Assembly: GCA_022563405.1 (NCBI GenBank)
Contig: JADFNK010000007.1
Location: 1 to 61,645, forward strand
Length of the DNA: 61,645 bases
Direction of reading: 5' to 3'
DNA from: Gemmatimonadota bacterium
GTDB lineage: Bacteria > Gemmatimonadota > Gemmatimonadetes > Longimicrobiales > Gaopeijiaceae
This document shows, in pieces, positions 51,831 to 59,342 of this stretch. The notes under the pieces are model-generated. The model ran no database searches. It saw nothing but the letters and a program-made list of their open reading frames with translations, and was not told the DNA's origin. The translations under genes were made by a program, and so were the position numbers. Each line of letters begins with the position of its first letter. Position 1 is the stretch's first letter.

Positions 51831-52871
51831 ATGTCCGTAAGAATTCGACTTCGCCGTATGGGCCGTAAAAAGCAGGCTCATTATCGTATCGTAATAGCCG
51901 ACTCCGCGGCGCCACGAGATGGTCGCTTCGTAGAGACTATCGGGTACTACAAGCCCCTCACGAGCCCGGCCCGCCTGGTCGTGGATTTAGAGAGGGCCGA
52001 TGCGTGGATCGCAAAGGGTGCCGTTCAGTCCGAGACCATCCGCTCATTACTGAACAAGGCTCGCAAGGGTGGGGACGCCGCGGTAGCCATCGGCGAGATC
52101 GATCCCGAGGAGGCCAAGGTGGCAAAGGCGGCCGCCACCGCGGAGCGCCACAAGGCCGAGGCGAAAGCCCGTGAGGCGGCGGCTGAAGCAGCGGCTGCCC
52201 AGGAGGCTGCCGCCGCCGCTGCGGCCGAGGTAGAGGCTGAAGAAAAGGCCGAGCCCGAGGCCGAGGCTGCCGAAGAGGAGCCCGCCGCTGAAGAAGAGGC
52301 CGAGCCCGAAGCGGAGGCTGCCGAGGAGGAGCCCGCCGCTGAAGAGGAGGCCGAGCCCGAAGCGGAGGCTGCCGAAGAGGAGCCCGCCGCTGAAGAAGAG
52401 GCCGAGCCCGAAGCCGAGGCTGCCGAAGAGGAGCCCGCCGCTGAAGAAGAGGCCGAGCCCGAAGCGGAGGCTGCCGAAGAGGAGCCCGCCGCTGAAGAAG
52501 AGGCCGAGCCCGAAGCGGAGGCTGCCGAAGAGGAGCCCGCCGCTGAGGAAGAGGCCGAGCCTGAGGCCGAGGCTGCCGAAGAGGAGCCCGCCGCTGAAGA
52601 AAAGGCCGAGCCCGAAGCCGAGGCTGCCGAAGACGAGCCCGCCGCTGAAGAAAAGGCCGAGCCCGAGGCCGAAGCCGCCGAAGAGGAGCCCGCCGCCGAA
52701 GAAGAGGCCGAGCCCGAAGCCGAGGCTGCCGAAGAGGAGCCCGCGGCTGAAGAGGAAGCTGAACCTGAGGAAGAAGAGAAACCCGCGGCCAAGAAGAAAC
52801 CCGCGGCCAAGAAGAAACCCGCGGCCAAGAAGAAACCTGCGGCCAAGAAGAAGAAAGACGAGTCGAAGTAA
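51831..52871 (+). CDS. rpsP: Ribosomal protein bS16 with a giant repetitive tail
   Basis: Residues 1 to about 83 are a normal bS16 (SVRIRLRRMGRKKQAHYRIVIADSAAPRDGR). The protein then continues for about 260 more residues. First comes an Ala/Glu/Lys helix (about 90-138). Ten full copies of a 17-residue unit, AEPEAEAAEEEPAAEEE, follow, plus a partial eleventh. The end is four KPAAKK units and KKDESK. Total 346 residues, about four times the family norm. Modest Ala/Glu tails on S16 are known in some phyla; one this long, with an acidic arm then a histone H1-like basic tip, is unusual. The gene sits in its canonical operon place, and the reading frame is intact. Confidence 0.95.
   Translation: MSVRIRLRRMGRKKQAHYRIVIADSAAPRDGRFVETIGYYKPLTSPARLVVDLERADAWIAKGAVQSETIRSLLNKARKGGDAAVAIGEIDPEEAKVAKAAATAERHKAEAKAREAAAEAAAAQEAAAAAAAEVEAEEKAEPEAEAAEEEPAAEEEAEPEAEAAEEEPAAEEEAEPEAEAAEEEPAAEEEAEPEAEAAEEEPAAEEEAEPEAEAAEEEPAAEEEAEPEAEAAEEEPAAEEEAEPEAEAAEEEPAAEEKAEPEAEAAEDEPAAEEKAEPEAEAAEEEPAAEEEAEPEAEAAEEEPAAEEEAEPEEEEKPAAKKKPAAKKKPAAKKKPAAKKKKDESK
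52248..52757 (+). repeat. Ten 51-bp tandem repeats in rpsP
   Basis: Units start at 52248, 52299, 52350, 52401, 52452, 52503, 52554, 52605, 52656 and 52707, with a partial unit at 52758. They are near-identical at DNA level, with synonymous GAG/GAA and GCC/GCG changes and two K/D replacements (units 7 and 8), pointing to recent or gene-converted expansion. Confidence 0.95.
52779..52850 (+). repeat. Four 18-bp tandem repeats encoding KPAAKK in rpsP
   Basis: AAACCCGCGGCCAAGAAG occurs at 52779, 52797 and 52815 exactly and at 52833 with one silent change. They form the basic tip of the S16 tail. Confidence 0.95.
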
Positions 52872-52889
52872 CCCTTCGCACGCACCGTT

Positions 52890-53432
52890 ATGGGCAAGAT
52901 CGAAGCACCGCAGCACTTGGTCGTGGGGCACCTCAACAAGGCCCACGGTACCAAGGGCGAGATCTTCATCTGGCCACTGACCGACCACCCCGAGAGCACG
53001 TTCGTTCCCGGGGTGGTTCTGTACCTGGGTGATGAGAACGGTGAACTGCCGGCTGATCCGGCGACATTACAGATCGATGCGAGTCGAGCGTATCGCCGTG
53101 GCTTTCTGGTTCGTTTCCAGGGGGTTCAAGACCGACGTGGCGTAGAGGGCCTACTGGGCCGGTACGTCATGCGTAGCATGGATCAGATCGAAGAGTTGGA
53201 GGAAGGTGAGACCTTCTACCACGACCTGCTCGGCATGGAGGTGGTTACCGTCGAGGGTCAGCGGGTGGGCGAGGTCATCGAGATCTACGAGTTGAAGCCG
53301 GCGGACCTCCTGGAGATCCGGGGTCCGGACCGAAACTTCATGATCCCGTATATCGCGCAGATGATCCGATCGGTCGATGTGGCGGAAAACCGAATCGTGC
53401 TCGACCCGCCTCCGGGCCTTTTGGATGTGTAG
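52890..53432 (+). CDS. rimM: 16S rRNA processing protein RimM
   Basis: 30S maturation factor binding uS19. 180 residues: N-terminal beta barrel with VVGHLNKAHGTKGEIFIWPLTD, then a PRC-barrel domain with YHDLLGMEVVTVEGQRVGEVIEIYE and IPYIAQMI. It follows rpsP by 18 bases. The KH-domain gene often found between rpsP and rimM is absent. Confidence 0.95.
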   Translation: MGKIEAPQHLVVGHLNKAHGTKGEIFIWPLTDHPESTFVPGVVLYLGDENGELPADPATLQIDASRAYRRGFLVRFQGVQDRRGVEGLLGRYVMRSMDQIEELEEGETFYHDLLGMEVVTVEGQRVGEVIEIYELKPADLLEIRGPDRNFMIPYIAQMIRSVDVAENRIVLDPPPGLLDV

Positions 53433-53448
53433 CGTGAGCGGCCACGAC

Positions 53449-54111
53449 ATGTTGACGATCAACATCGTCACGATTTTCCCCGAGTTCTTCGAGACGCCCC
53501 TGGCAACCAGTATTCCCGGGCGTGCGGCCGAGGCGGGGCTCGTGTCTTATCGGGTGGTGGACCTCCGCGCGTTCACGACCGATCGGCACCGGACCGTGGA
53601 CGACACCCCGTTCGGAGGGGGAGCGGGGATGGTCCTCAAGCCCGAGCCCTTCTTCGAAGCGGTCGACAGCTTGGCCCCCCAAGGCCCCGTGGTGCTCCTT
53701 TCCGCGCGCGGAAAGACATTCAGTCATGAGGACGCCGTCCGGTACGCGGTGCAACCGGACCTCACGCTTCTGTGTGGCCATTACAAGGATGTCGACCAAC
53801 GCGTTGCGGACCACCTCGCCACGGAAGAGATCTCACTCGGCCGCTTCATACTGTCCGGGGGGGAGATAGGGGCGCTCGCGGTCGCCGACTCGGTGGTCCG
53901 ACTCCTTCCCGGTGCCATTGGCGACCATGATTCTGCGGCGACGGACTCCTTCTACGACGGTGCGTCGCTCAGCGCTCCGTCCTATACACGACCAGCGGAT
54001 TACCGCGGATACACCGTTCCTGAGGTCCTTCGCGGCGGTGACCACCGGCAGATCGAAGAGTGGCGCGAGGCCGAAGCGATACGTCGGACGGCGGAGCGCG
54101 AGGGCGAGTAA
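53449..54111 (+). CDS. trmD: tRNA (guanine-N1)-methyltransferase
   Basis: SPOUT enzyme making m1G37. 220 residues from ATG 53449 (MLTINIVTIFPEFF). The trefoil-knot region LLCGHYKDVDQRV, ISLGRFILSGGEIGALAVADSVVRLLPGAIG and the linker SFYDGASLSAPSYTRPADYRGYTVPEVLRGGDH are intact. GTG 53434 would add five residues and is closer to the rimM stop; ATG 53425 overlaps rimM. Order within the operon is canonical. Confidence 0.96.
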   Translation: MLTINIVTIFPEFFETPLATSIPGRAAEAGLVSYRVVDLRAFTTDRHRTVDDTPFGGGAGMVLKPEPFFEAVDSLAPQGPVVLLSARGKTFSHEDAVRYAVQPDLTLLCGHYKDVDQRVADHLATEEISLGRFILSGGEIGALAVADSVVRLLPGAIGDHDSAATDSFYDGASLSAPSYTRPADYRGYTVPEVLRGGDHRQIEEWREAEAIRRTAEREGE

Positions 54112-54217
54112 CCCGTTCCAATCACTTTTCTAGGACGACCTCTTCACCGTTCGACGGGCGTCGATTATCTTAGAGGCTACCGACCAGCGGGCTTGCCCGA
54201 AACCACGAGGACGTGAC

Positions 54218-54568
54218 ATGTCTGATCTTATCCAAGAGCTCGAGAAGGCGGAGTTTAGGGAAGACTCCCTCGACTTTGCTCCCGGTGATACGGTCCGGGT
54301 GCTCTATAACGTCCGGGAAGGCTCCAAGGAGCGCATCCAGGTCTTCGAGGGTGTCTGCATCGGCCGCAGGGGCAGCGGAATGGGTGCGACCTTTACGGTG
54401 CGGAAGATCTCCAGTGGGATCGGTGTCGAGCGGGTGTTTCCGCTTCATGCGCCCACCGTCACCGGAGTGGAGGTCATCCGTCGCGGGCGTGTACGCCGCG
54501 CCAAGCTGTACTACATGAGAGGACTACGGGGTAAGGCGGCACGTATCAAGGAGAGGCGGATCCGGTAG
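54218..54568 (+). CDS. rplS: Ribosomal protein bL19
   Basis: 116-residue bL19 at the 30S-50S interface: [33 protein letters not shown] and [42 protein letters not shown] are textbook. About 106 bases separate it from trmD, so a promoter could lie there, but no convincing box pair was seen. GAGG precedes ATG. Confidence 0.98.
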   Translation: MSDLIQELEKAEFREDSLDFAPGDTVRVLYNVREGSKERIQVFEGVCIGRRGSGMGATFTVRKISSGIGVERVFPLHAPTVTGVEVIRRGRVRRAKLYYMRGLRGKAARIKERRIR

Positions 54569-54605
54569 GAGAAAGCGACCTCGCAAGAGAAGCGACACTA
54601 TTACG

Positions 54606-55274
54606 ATGAGCGCACCGGCCACCTCGCCGGACGACGCGGGAACGGAACGACTAATTGAACGGCTCCATGACCCCCTCGAGTACGAGAGGCGGTTCTGGAG
54701 CCGCGGTCTTTTGGGAGTGGCCGGCGTCGATGAAGTCGGGCGCGGCCCCCTGGCCGGTCCGGTGGTGGCGGCGGCCGTCATCCTACCGGAGGGCGTAGCG
54801 ATCGAGGGCGCTACGGACTCCAAGGTGCTCGGTCCCGAGGAGCGGGAAGAACTCTCAGCGCTGATCCTGGCGCGCGCACGCTGCGTTGCGCTCGGGGCGG
54901 CGTCCGTTCGCGAAATAGACCGTGCCAACATCCTGGTAGCGACCGCATGGGCCATGAACCGTGCGCTCGGCAGGTTGCAGCACGAGCCCGATCACGTGGT
55001 GGTGGACGGGCTACCCATGAAGTCCCTGCGCTGGAAACATGAAGCCGTGGTCGGCGGGGACGCATCAGTACATTCGGTGGCGTGCGCCTCGATCGTGGCG
55101 AAGGTGTGCCGGGATCGGCTCATGGCCAAGCTGGCGCCTCGTTATCCCGGGTACGGATGGGACCACAACATGGGCTACGGGACCACGGAGCACCGCGAGG
55201 CGTTGGAGCGCCTGGGATCCACGCCGCACCACCGCCAGACGTTCCTGGGACTACAGTTCGGGTTGGATCTGTGA
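54606..55274 (+). CDS. rnhB: Ribonuclease HII
   Basis: Cleaves RNA-DNA junctions and single ribonucleotides. 222 residues: VAGVDEVGRGPLAGPVVAAAVIL carries the DE metal pair, SVREIDRANILVATAWAMNRAL and the later Asp in VVVDGLPM plus ASIVAKVCRDRLM complete the site. Last protein gene of the ffh operon. Confidence 0.97.
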   Translation: MSAPATSPDDAGTERLIERLHDPLEYERRFWSRGLLGVAGVDEVGRGPLAGPVVAAAVILPEGVAIEGATDSKVLGPEEREELSALILARARCVALGAASVREIDRANILVATAWAMNRALGRLQHEPDHVVVDGLPMKSLRWKHEAVVGGDASVHSVACASIVAKVCRDRLMAKLAPRYPGYGWDHNMGYGTTEHREALERLGSTPHHRQTFLGLQFGLDL

Positions 55275-55349
55275 AGGCGTGAGGGTCTTCCATAGATCTG
55301 ACATCGAGCCCGTGGAGCTAGAAGGGCGGAGGGGCTAGTTTTACCGCCA

Positions 55350-55411
<62 letters not shown>

Positions 55412-55422
<11 letters not shown>

Positions 55423-55565
55423 CTAGGCCGGAAGCCGCTAGGTAGGCGGGCTTCCGGCTTTTTGGTGTCGGTGGGGTAGGGGCGAAAATGGGCCTATGGT
55501 ACCCCAAGTGGTACCCCAAAAACTCGGGTTGCCTGGCGGGAACTCAGCGGAGGTGAGGGGAACTC
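55412..55565. repeat. Left copy of a 154-bp direct repeat beginning in the tRNA-Lys 3' end
   Basis: Starts with the tRNA 3' terminus CACCCGGCTCA, continues through the terminator and a segment with TTGGGGTACC motifs in direct orientation (complement strand), and ends at GGGGAACTC. The right copy is at 59870-60023, the same length, with no indel visible by eye. A partial third copy is at 56515-56588. Confidence 0.85.
55427..55463 (+). terminator. Rho-independent terminator after tRNA-Lys
   Basis: GCCGGAAGCC (55427-55436) pairs perfectly with GGCTTCCGGC (55449-55458), followed by TTTTT. It ends the rnhB/tRNA transcript. Confidence 0.92.
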
Positions 55566-55873
55566 TGAGTATCTGCCGGCAGGAAAAGGGGCGACCAGTC
55601 TCGGCACAAGACGCCCTGGGGACGCCCTGCCAGGTCTGAGGTCGCGGGCGGGGCACACGCGGGCCTTCCCACGGGGACGACGCTGAACCGACACCTCCGT
55701 CGCGAAACCCCTCAGGGTGGGAGGGGAAGGCGACATGAGGCTACGCAAACAACGAGTTATGCGCCATTCTCGCTTGGATTAGATTCTTCCTCTGATCGGG
55801 TGGCATGTCTTTAGGCACGATGCCGTTGGCGCGGCGCGACTGCCGCCGTTGTCCCTGGGTTAGAGGTAGAACA
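55566..55873. other. Gene-free stretch between the left repeat and the small membrane protein
   Basis: No credible open frame. Contains the left arm of the 18-bp inverted repeat (55756-55773). Confidence 0.4.
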
Positions 55874-56474
55874 ATGTCCAAGCGTGGATACGTTGTTACC
55901 CTGGTGCTGCTCGGCATCGGCGCTATGAGCGTGTTTCTGGGTAATCTCCTCACCATCGTCGCTAGGGAATGGTCATTCTGGTTGATGATCTGCGGCGGAT
56001 TGACGTTCGTGGTAACGAGTGGGGCACTAATCGTCCTCTCGATGGTGAGACCTACCTGGAAAAAGATTGGCTTGGCCGGCTGCGTCCTGGGGCTGGGATT
56101 ATTGGCGATGCTCTTTTCCGTGGGCGTATCAGGCCTTGCTGGTGCGCGGCTCAACCTGCGAATAAACAGAAATGCAATGGAGGAAGTCGTACGGCGCTCG
56201 TGGGCCGGTATGGAACGGGCTGATAGCGCGGTTCGGCTGGACAGCGGGGCGCCTCTCGACACGAGGCTAGAGGTGACTGATGGGTACGTCGCCTTCGTTC
56301 AGGGCGGAATGCTCGATCACCTATACGGAACGATATACTTCCGGGATCAGCCTCTCCCATATGGATCGCCGTTTCTTGGCCGGTCCATCGGCCAGGTGGA
56401 GAGGATCGAAGGACCGTGGTACTACTTCGTCACCCATTGAGGTGGCTGCGGGCAACGCAAGAACGGCGCATAAC
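55756..56474. mobile_element. 719-bp unit bounded by 18-bp inverted repeats, one ORF, no transposase
   Basis: GTTATGCGCC-A-TTCT-C-GC at 55756-55773 is matched in inverse at 56457-56474 (16 of 18 positions). The unit holds only the 188-residue membrane protein gene. The core GTTATGC/GCATAAC also resembles integron cassette boundaries, and GTTAGGACGCC at 56591-56601 could be the distal core of an attC-like site starting at 56465. Cassette or MITE-like unit; neither is proven. Confidence 0.45.
55874..56440 (+). CDS. Hypothetical three-helix membrane protein
   Basis: 188 residues from ATG 55874 (GAGGT 7 bases upstream). Three hydrophobic segments (VVTLVLLGIGAMSVFLGNLL, WLMICGGLTFVVTSGALIVL, LAGCVLGLGLLAMLFSVGV) are followed by a soluble C-terminal domain of about 90 residues (ending IEGPWYYFVTH). 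I do not recognise a family. It is the only gene inside the inverted-repeat-bounded unit. Codon use is less GC-biased than its chromosomal neighbours by eye, consistent with recent arrival. Confidence 0.65.
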   Translation: MSKRGYVVTLVLLGIGAMSVFLGNLLTIVAREWSFWLMICGGLTFVVTSGALIVLSMVRPTWKKIGLAGCVLGLGLLAMLFSVGVSGLAGARLNLRINRNAMEEVVRRSWAGMERADSAVRLDSGAPLDTRLEVTDGYVAFVQGGMLDHLYGTIYFRDQPLPYGSPFLGRSIGQVERIEGPWYYFVTH

Positions 56475-56514
56475 CTCCATTGGGAGGCTCGGCGCGCAGC
56501 GCCGAGCAGCCGCC

Positions 56515-56588
56515 GAAAAGGGGCGTATGGGACCCCAAGCGGGGCCCCAAAAACTCGGGTTGCCTGGCGGGAACTCGGCGGATGTGAG
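56515..56588. repeat. Partial middle copy of the tRNA-Lys-associated repeat
   Basis: Matches positions 55484-55557 and 59942-60015 of the two full copies over about 74 bases, including CCCCAAAAACTCGGGTTGCC, but lacks the tRNA end and terminator. Confidence 0.8.
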
Positions 56589-56597
56589 TCGTTAGGA

Positions 56598-56798
56598 CGC
56601 CGGTTTTCGAGACCGAACGGAGGTGTCCCGCTAGGTACGTCTAAGGCCGTTTACGTCCCGCTAACGAGAATTTTCCGCGGCCCCCTCTCCGGCTAGGAAC
56701 CGCTAAGACCTTGTAAGGCCTTCTACCCGGGTAACGAATCGGGTAACCCTAGCTCCACCAAGGGCGAGGTGCCACCAAAGGTCGTTCAAGAGATGCTC
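56598..56798. repeat. Direct-repeat copy A (~200 bp) with tRNA-Ser anticodon-arm end
   Basis: Begins CGCCGGTTTTCGAGACCGA, contains CGGGTAACGAATCGGGTAAC and ends in the integrase-like GAGATGCTC. Copy B is at 58519-58713. They flank the CFA synthase gene. Confidence 0.8.
56769..56798 (+). pseudogene. Tyrosine-recombinase C-terminal fragment (copy A)
   Basis: Encodes VPPKVVQEML, the segment before the conserved LGH of phage-type integrases, then loses homology through small indels (AGGCACAGCG versus GGGCACGCG in copy B). Only ten codons remain. Confidence 0.5.
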
Positions 56799-56903
56799 GA
56801 GGCACAGCGTTCCGATTCCTCATCTTGTCATTAATCCTGTGTGTGGCTAGTGTCTGACCCCCCAGATTCGGCGGGGCAGTGGTAGAAAATAAGGGGAGGG
56901 TAA

Positions 56904-58106
56904 GTGGACCATCCGAAGGAGCCCGATGTGATGGTCCACTCACCGACGCGATCGCCGCGCCCCCTCCGCAACACTCTCCTCCGTTCCGTGGACGTGCAAT
57001 CGGAACGAATTATGGTGCGCTTGTTCGAAGACGCGGATATCCGCGTCGACGGTGCCCGTCCTCAGGACATGCACGTGCACGACAAGAGGGTTTACACCCG
57101 GATACTCAGCAACGGTTCGGTCGGCCTCGGCGAATCGTATATGGACGGGCAGTGGGACTGCGACGCCCTAGACGATCTGACCGTAAAACTGGTCCGTGCC
57201 GAGATCGACAAGAAAGTCCGCGCCAACTGGAGCAACGTCTTTCACGTGTTGCGGGCCAAGATGCTGAACCTGCAGACCACAGACCGCGCGTTTGAGATCG
57301 CCGAGCAGCATTACGACCTGGGAAACGACCTCTTCCAGGCCATGCTCGACCCTCGAATGGTCTATTCGTGCGCGTTTTGGCGTGAAGCGAACGACCTCGA
57401 GGAAGCGCAGACCGCTAAGCTCGACCTGGTGTGTCGAAAAGTCGGTCTTCGGCCGGGAATGAAGGTACTCGACATCGGTTGTGGCTGGGGCGGCTTCGCC
57501 AAGTATGCGGCCGAGCGGTACGGTGTTGAGGTTACCGGCTTCACGGTTTCCCGGGACCAAGTCCAGCTCGGGAGGGAAGCGTGCAAGGGGCTTCCCATAG
57601 ACATTCGTCTTGACGACTACCGCAAGGCCACCGGTTCCTACGATGCCGTGGTCTCCATTGGGATGTTCGAACACGTCGGCTACAAGAATCACCGCACCTT
57701 CATGGAGGTGGTTCATCGTTGCCTAAAAGATGACGGAATCGCCTTCGTCCAAACGTGCGGTGGAAACCGCAGCACCAAGGCCGTCAACCCGTGGATCGGA
57801 AAATACATATTTCCCAACGCGCTGGTTCCGTCCTTGGCGCAGGTGGCGAGGGCAACAGAGGAGCTGTTCAGTGTCGAGGACGTACACAACCTCGGCCCGG
57901 ACTACGACAGGACGCTTCTGGCGTGGTACGAGAACTTCGAACGAGCCTGGCCCACGCTTGAGGCGAGCTATGGAGAACGCTTCCGCAGGATGTGGCGTTT
58001 CTATCTGCTCACGGCTGCAGGGGCAGCGCGCGCGCGGTATCAGCAGTTGTACCAGATTGTCCTCACCAAGATTGGACAGCCACAGCCTGACTGCCGGCTC
58101 GGATAG
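56904..58106 (+). CDS. cfa: Cyclopropane-fatty-acyl-phospholipid synthase
   Basis: Adds a SAM-derived methylene to unsaturated acyl chains of membrane phospholipids. 400 residues: NGSVGLGESYMDGQWDCDALD in the N-terminal domain, SAM site LDIGCGWGGFAKYAAERYGVEVTGFTVSRDQ, SIGMFEHVGYKNHRTFMEV and C-terminal LLAWYENFERAWP...RMWRFYLLTAAGAARAR. GTG 56904 follows AGGGGAGGG closely; ATG 56931 with AAGGAG 9 bases upstream is equally possible. It sits inside the tRNA-Lys-associated repeat region between direct repeats A and B, so it may be horizontally acquired cargo. Confidence 0.95.
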   Translation: MDHPKEPDVMVHSPTRSPRPLRNTLLRSVDVQSERIMVRLFEDADIRVDGARPQDMHVHDKRVYTRILSNGSVGLGESYMDGQWDCDALDDLTVKLVRAEIDKKVRANWSNVFHVLRAKMLNLQTTDRAFEIAEQHYDLGNDLFQAMLDPRMVYSCAFWREANDLEEAQTAKLDLVCRKVGLRPGMKVLDIGCGWGGFAKYAAERYGVEVTGFTVSRDQVQLGREACKGLPIDIRLDDYRKATGSYDAVVSIGMFEHVGYKNHRTFMEVVHRCLKDDGIAFVQTCGGNRSTKAVNPWIGKYIFPNALVPSLAQVARATEELFSVEDVHNLGPDYDRTLLAWYENFERAWPTLEASYGERFRRMWRFYLLTAAGAARARYQQLYQIVLTKIGQPQPDCRLG

Positions 58107-58111
58107 CGGAC

Positions 58112-58306
58112 CGCGAACGCCCATCACGCGACGCGCATCGTCAGCTCGGCCACACCACAATCAAGATGACGATGCGCTACGCGGCGTTCCATCCCGAATA
58201 TTCTGACGTGGAGAAAGACTTCGAGAGGGTGGGCGAAACCCTCGGATTAGGGGCACCGGGTAACAGATCGGGTAACACCCCAAAAAAGGCGGTCACCGAG
58301 CGGTAG
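58112..58306 (+). pseudogene. Tyrosine-recombinase C-terminal relic
   Basis: The frame reads RDAHRQLGHTTIKMTMRYA, then FHPEYSDVEKDFERVGETLGLG, to a TAG at 58304. LGH..I..T.RYA is the conserved end of phage-type integrases, including the region of the catalytic His and Tyr (Y in MRYA). No start, and the catalytic Arg domain is absent. Confidence 0.75.
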
Positions 58307-58683
58307 ACGCTCGATGTGCCGTAAGTCGTTGTCGCATATACAGCGGAGCCGGTGGGATTCACCTGCGGTCGTCTTAGGCGATCCTCGGTGGTCTCGGCGG
58401 TGAGCAGCTAGCCCGCCTACGCGGGCTCCACTTTTGCACCTCGGCTCGAACCCATCTGAGCCTGCGACCACTGTTGACAGCGGAGCCGGTGGGATTCGAA
58501 CCCACACACCCTCACGGGCGCCGGTTTTCGAGACCGATCGGGGGTGTCCCGCTAAGTACCTCTAAGGCCGTTTACGGCCCGTTTACAACAATTCTTCCCC
58601 GCCGCCTCTCCGGCTAGGTCCCGCTAAGACCGTGTAAGATCCGGTACGCGGGTAACGAATCGGGTAACCGCAACCACGCCGTA
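58307..58683. other. Attachment-site-like stretch without a gene
   Basis: Contains a 21-bp exact direct repeat ACAGCGGAGCCGGTGGGATTC at 58340-58360 and 58477-58497, a hairpin AGCCCGC-CTAC-GCGGGCT at 58410-58427, the tRNA-Ser 3' half and most of repeat copy B. Confidence 0.6.
58481..58536 (-). other. 3' half of a tRNA-Ser(CGA), probable attachment-site remnant
   Basis: Read on the - strand: anticodon arm CGGT-CTCGAAA-ACCG, a long variable arm (GCGCCCGTGAGGGTGT), T arm GTGGG-TTCGAAT-CCCAC, acceptor strand CGGCTCC and discriminator G. The 5' half is missing and replaced by unrelated sequence (repeat copy B), as expected where an element recombined at the anticodon loop. Confidence 0.75.
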
Positions 58684-58713
58684 GTGCCGCCGAAGGTCGT
58701 ACAGGAGATGCTC
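58519..58713. repeat. Direct-repeat copy B (~195 bp)
   Basis: Diverged copy of 56598-56798, sharing the tRNA anticodon-arm end, the CGGGTAACGAATCGGGTAAC block and the integrase junction. Internal near-repeats CCCGCTAAG (58549 and 58620) look like recombinase arm sites. Confidence 0.8.
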
Positions 58714-58818
58714 GGGCACGCGTCGATCACGCTCACGATGGACACGTATTCGCACGTCCTGCCGGGCATGCAGGAAGAGTCGGCGGCGCGGCTGGATGCG
58801 TTGTTGGCGGAAAGGTGA
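58684..58818 (+). pseudogene. Tyrosine-recombinase C-terminal relic (copy B)
   Basis: Reads VPPKVVQEMLGHASITLTMDTYSHVLPGMQ...LLAER then TGA. LGHASI..T.DTYSH is the classic integrase C-terminus, with the His and the Tyr nucleophile region. The preceding core domain is missing. Confidence 0.8.
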
Positions 58819-59342
58819 CCGGTGCGAGCCCCCAGCTCCAGGGGCTACCGCTGGCTGCCGGTCTTGCGGCGCCGCTAGAAGGCGGCCACCTCGACCTGAG
58901 CCCAAAGGAATGATGGAACAGTCGGCTCGCCTTGACGCGCCCTTTCGCCTCGATGAGTGCGAGACTCGAGAGCCACTTGGGGGGCAACGCTTTGCGTTCA
59001 GTGTTTGAAACGGGGGCTCGTCGCTTATCGGTACCGGGTCTTCAACGCAAACGGCTCCACAACGCGGCCCACTAGTTCGTGAGGACCAGCCGCATCCCGA
59101 GGATGCTCGTACCGGCTGTCCGATACGGCCGGGCGCGTGCAGGCGTGTCAATATTGTTGGTGTCGGTGAGCAAGGGGGAAAAGGGCGCTCTGGGACGGGC
59201 TAAGAGCGAATCCTTGCGCCCCGAACCGGATAACCCGGCAGTCGACGCCCACCGCACATCTTCATCGCCTATGGACGGGGGCGTGCGGATCGTGCAGACT
59301 CGGAGGCACCCTTCCTCTCCGACAACTTGAAGGAGACGAGAC
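58819..59342. other. 524-base gap without a recognised gene
   Basis: Open frames here are short and unconvincing on both strands. The last 20 bases carry the AAGGAG ribosome site of the SPOR lipoprotein. No promoter boxes stand out. Confidence 0.4.

Larger units (their letters stand above)
56441..56903. other. Repeat-filled gap between the small membrane protein and the CFA synthase
   Basis: Contains the right inverted-repeat arm, a perfect hairpin CTCGGCGC-GCA-GCGCCGAG near 56489-56507, the partial third copy of the 154-bp repeat (56515-56588) and direct-repeat copy A (56598-56798). No complete gene. Confidence 0.6.

Noticed and set aside
52248-52850. CRISPR-like array
   Set aside because: Repeats are head-to-tail with no spacers and are in frame within rpsP; no CRISPR array or cas gene was seen anywhere in the window.
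51958-52999. Three long - strand ORFs (307-324 codons) opposite rpsP
   Set aside because: They are mirror frames of the 51-bp repeat array; their translations are pure Ser/Ala, Arg/Leu or Gly/Leu repeats without any domain.
58481-58516. Small + strand peptide reading SGAGGIRTH
   Set aside because: This is the familiar false peptide produced by translating the complement of a tRNA 3' half; annotated as a tRNA-Ser remnant instead.
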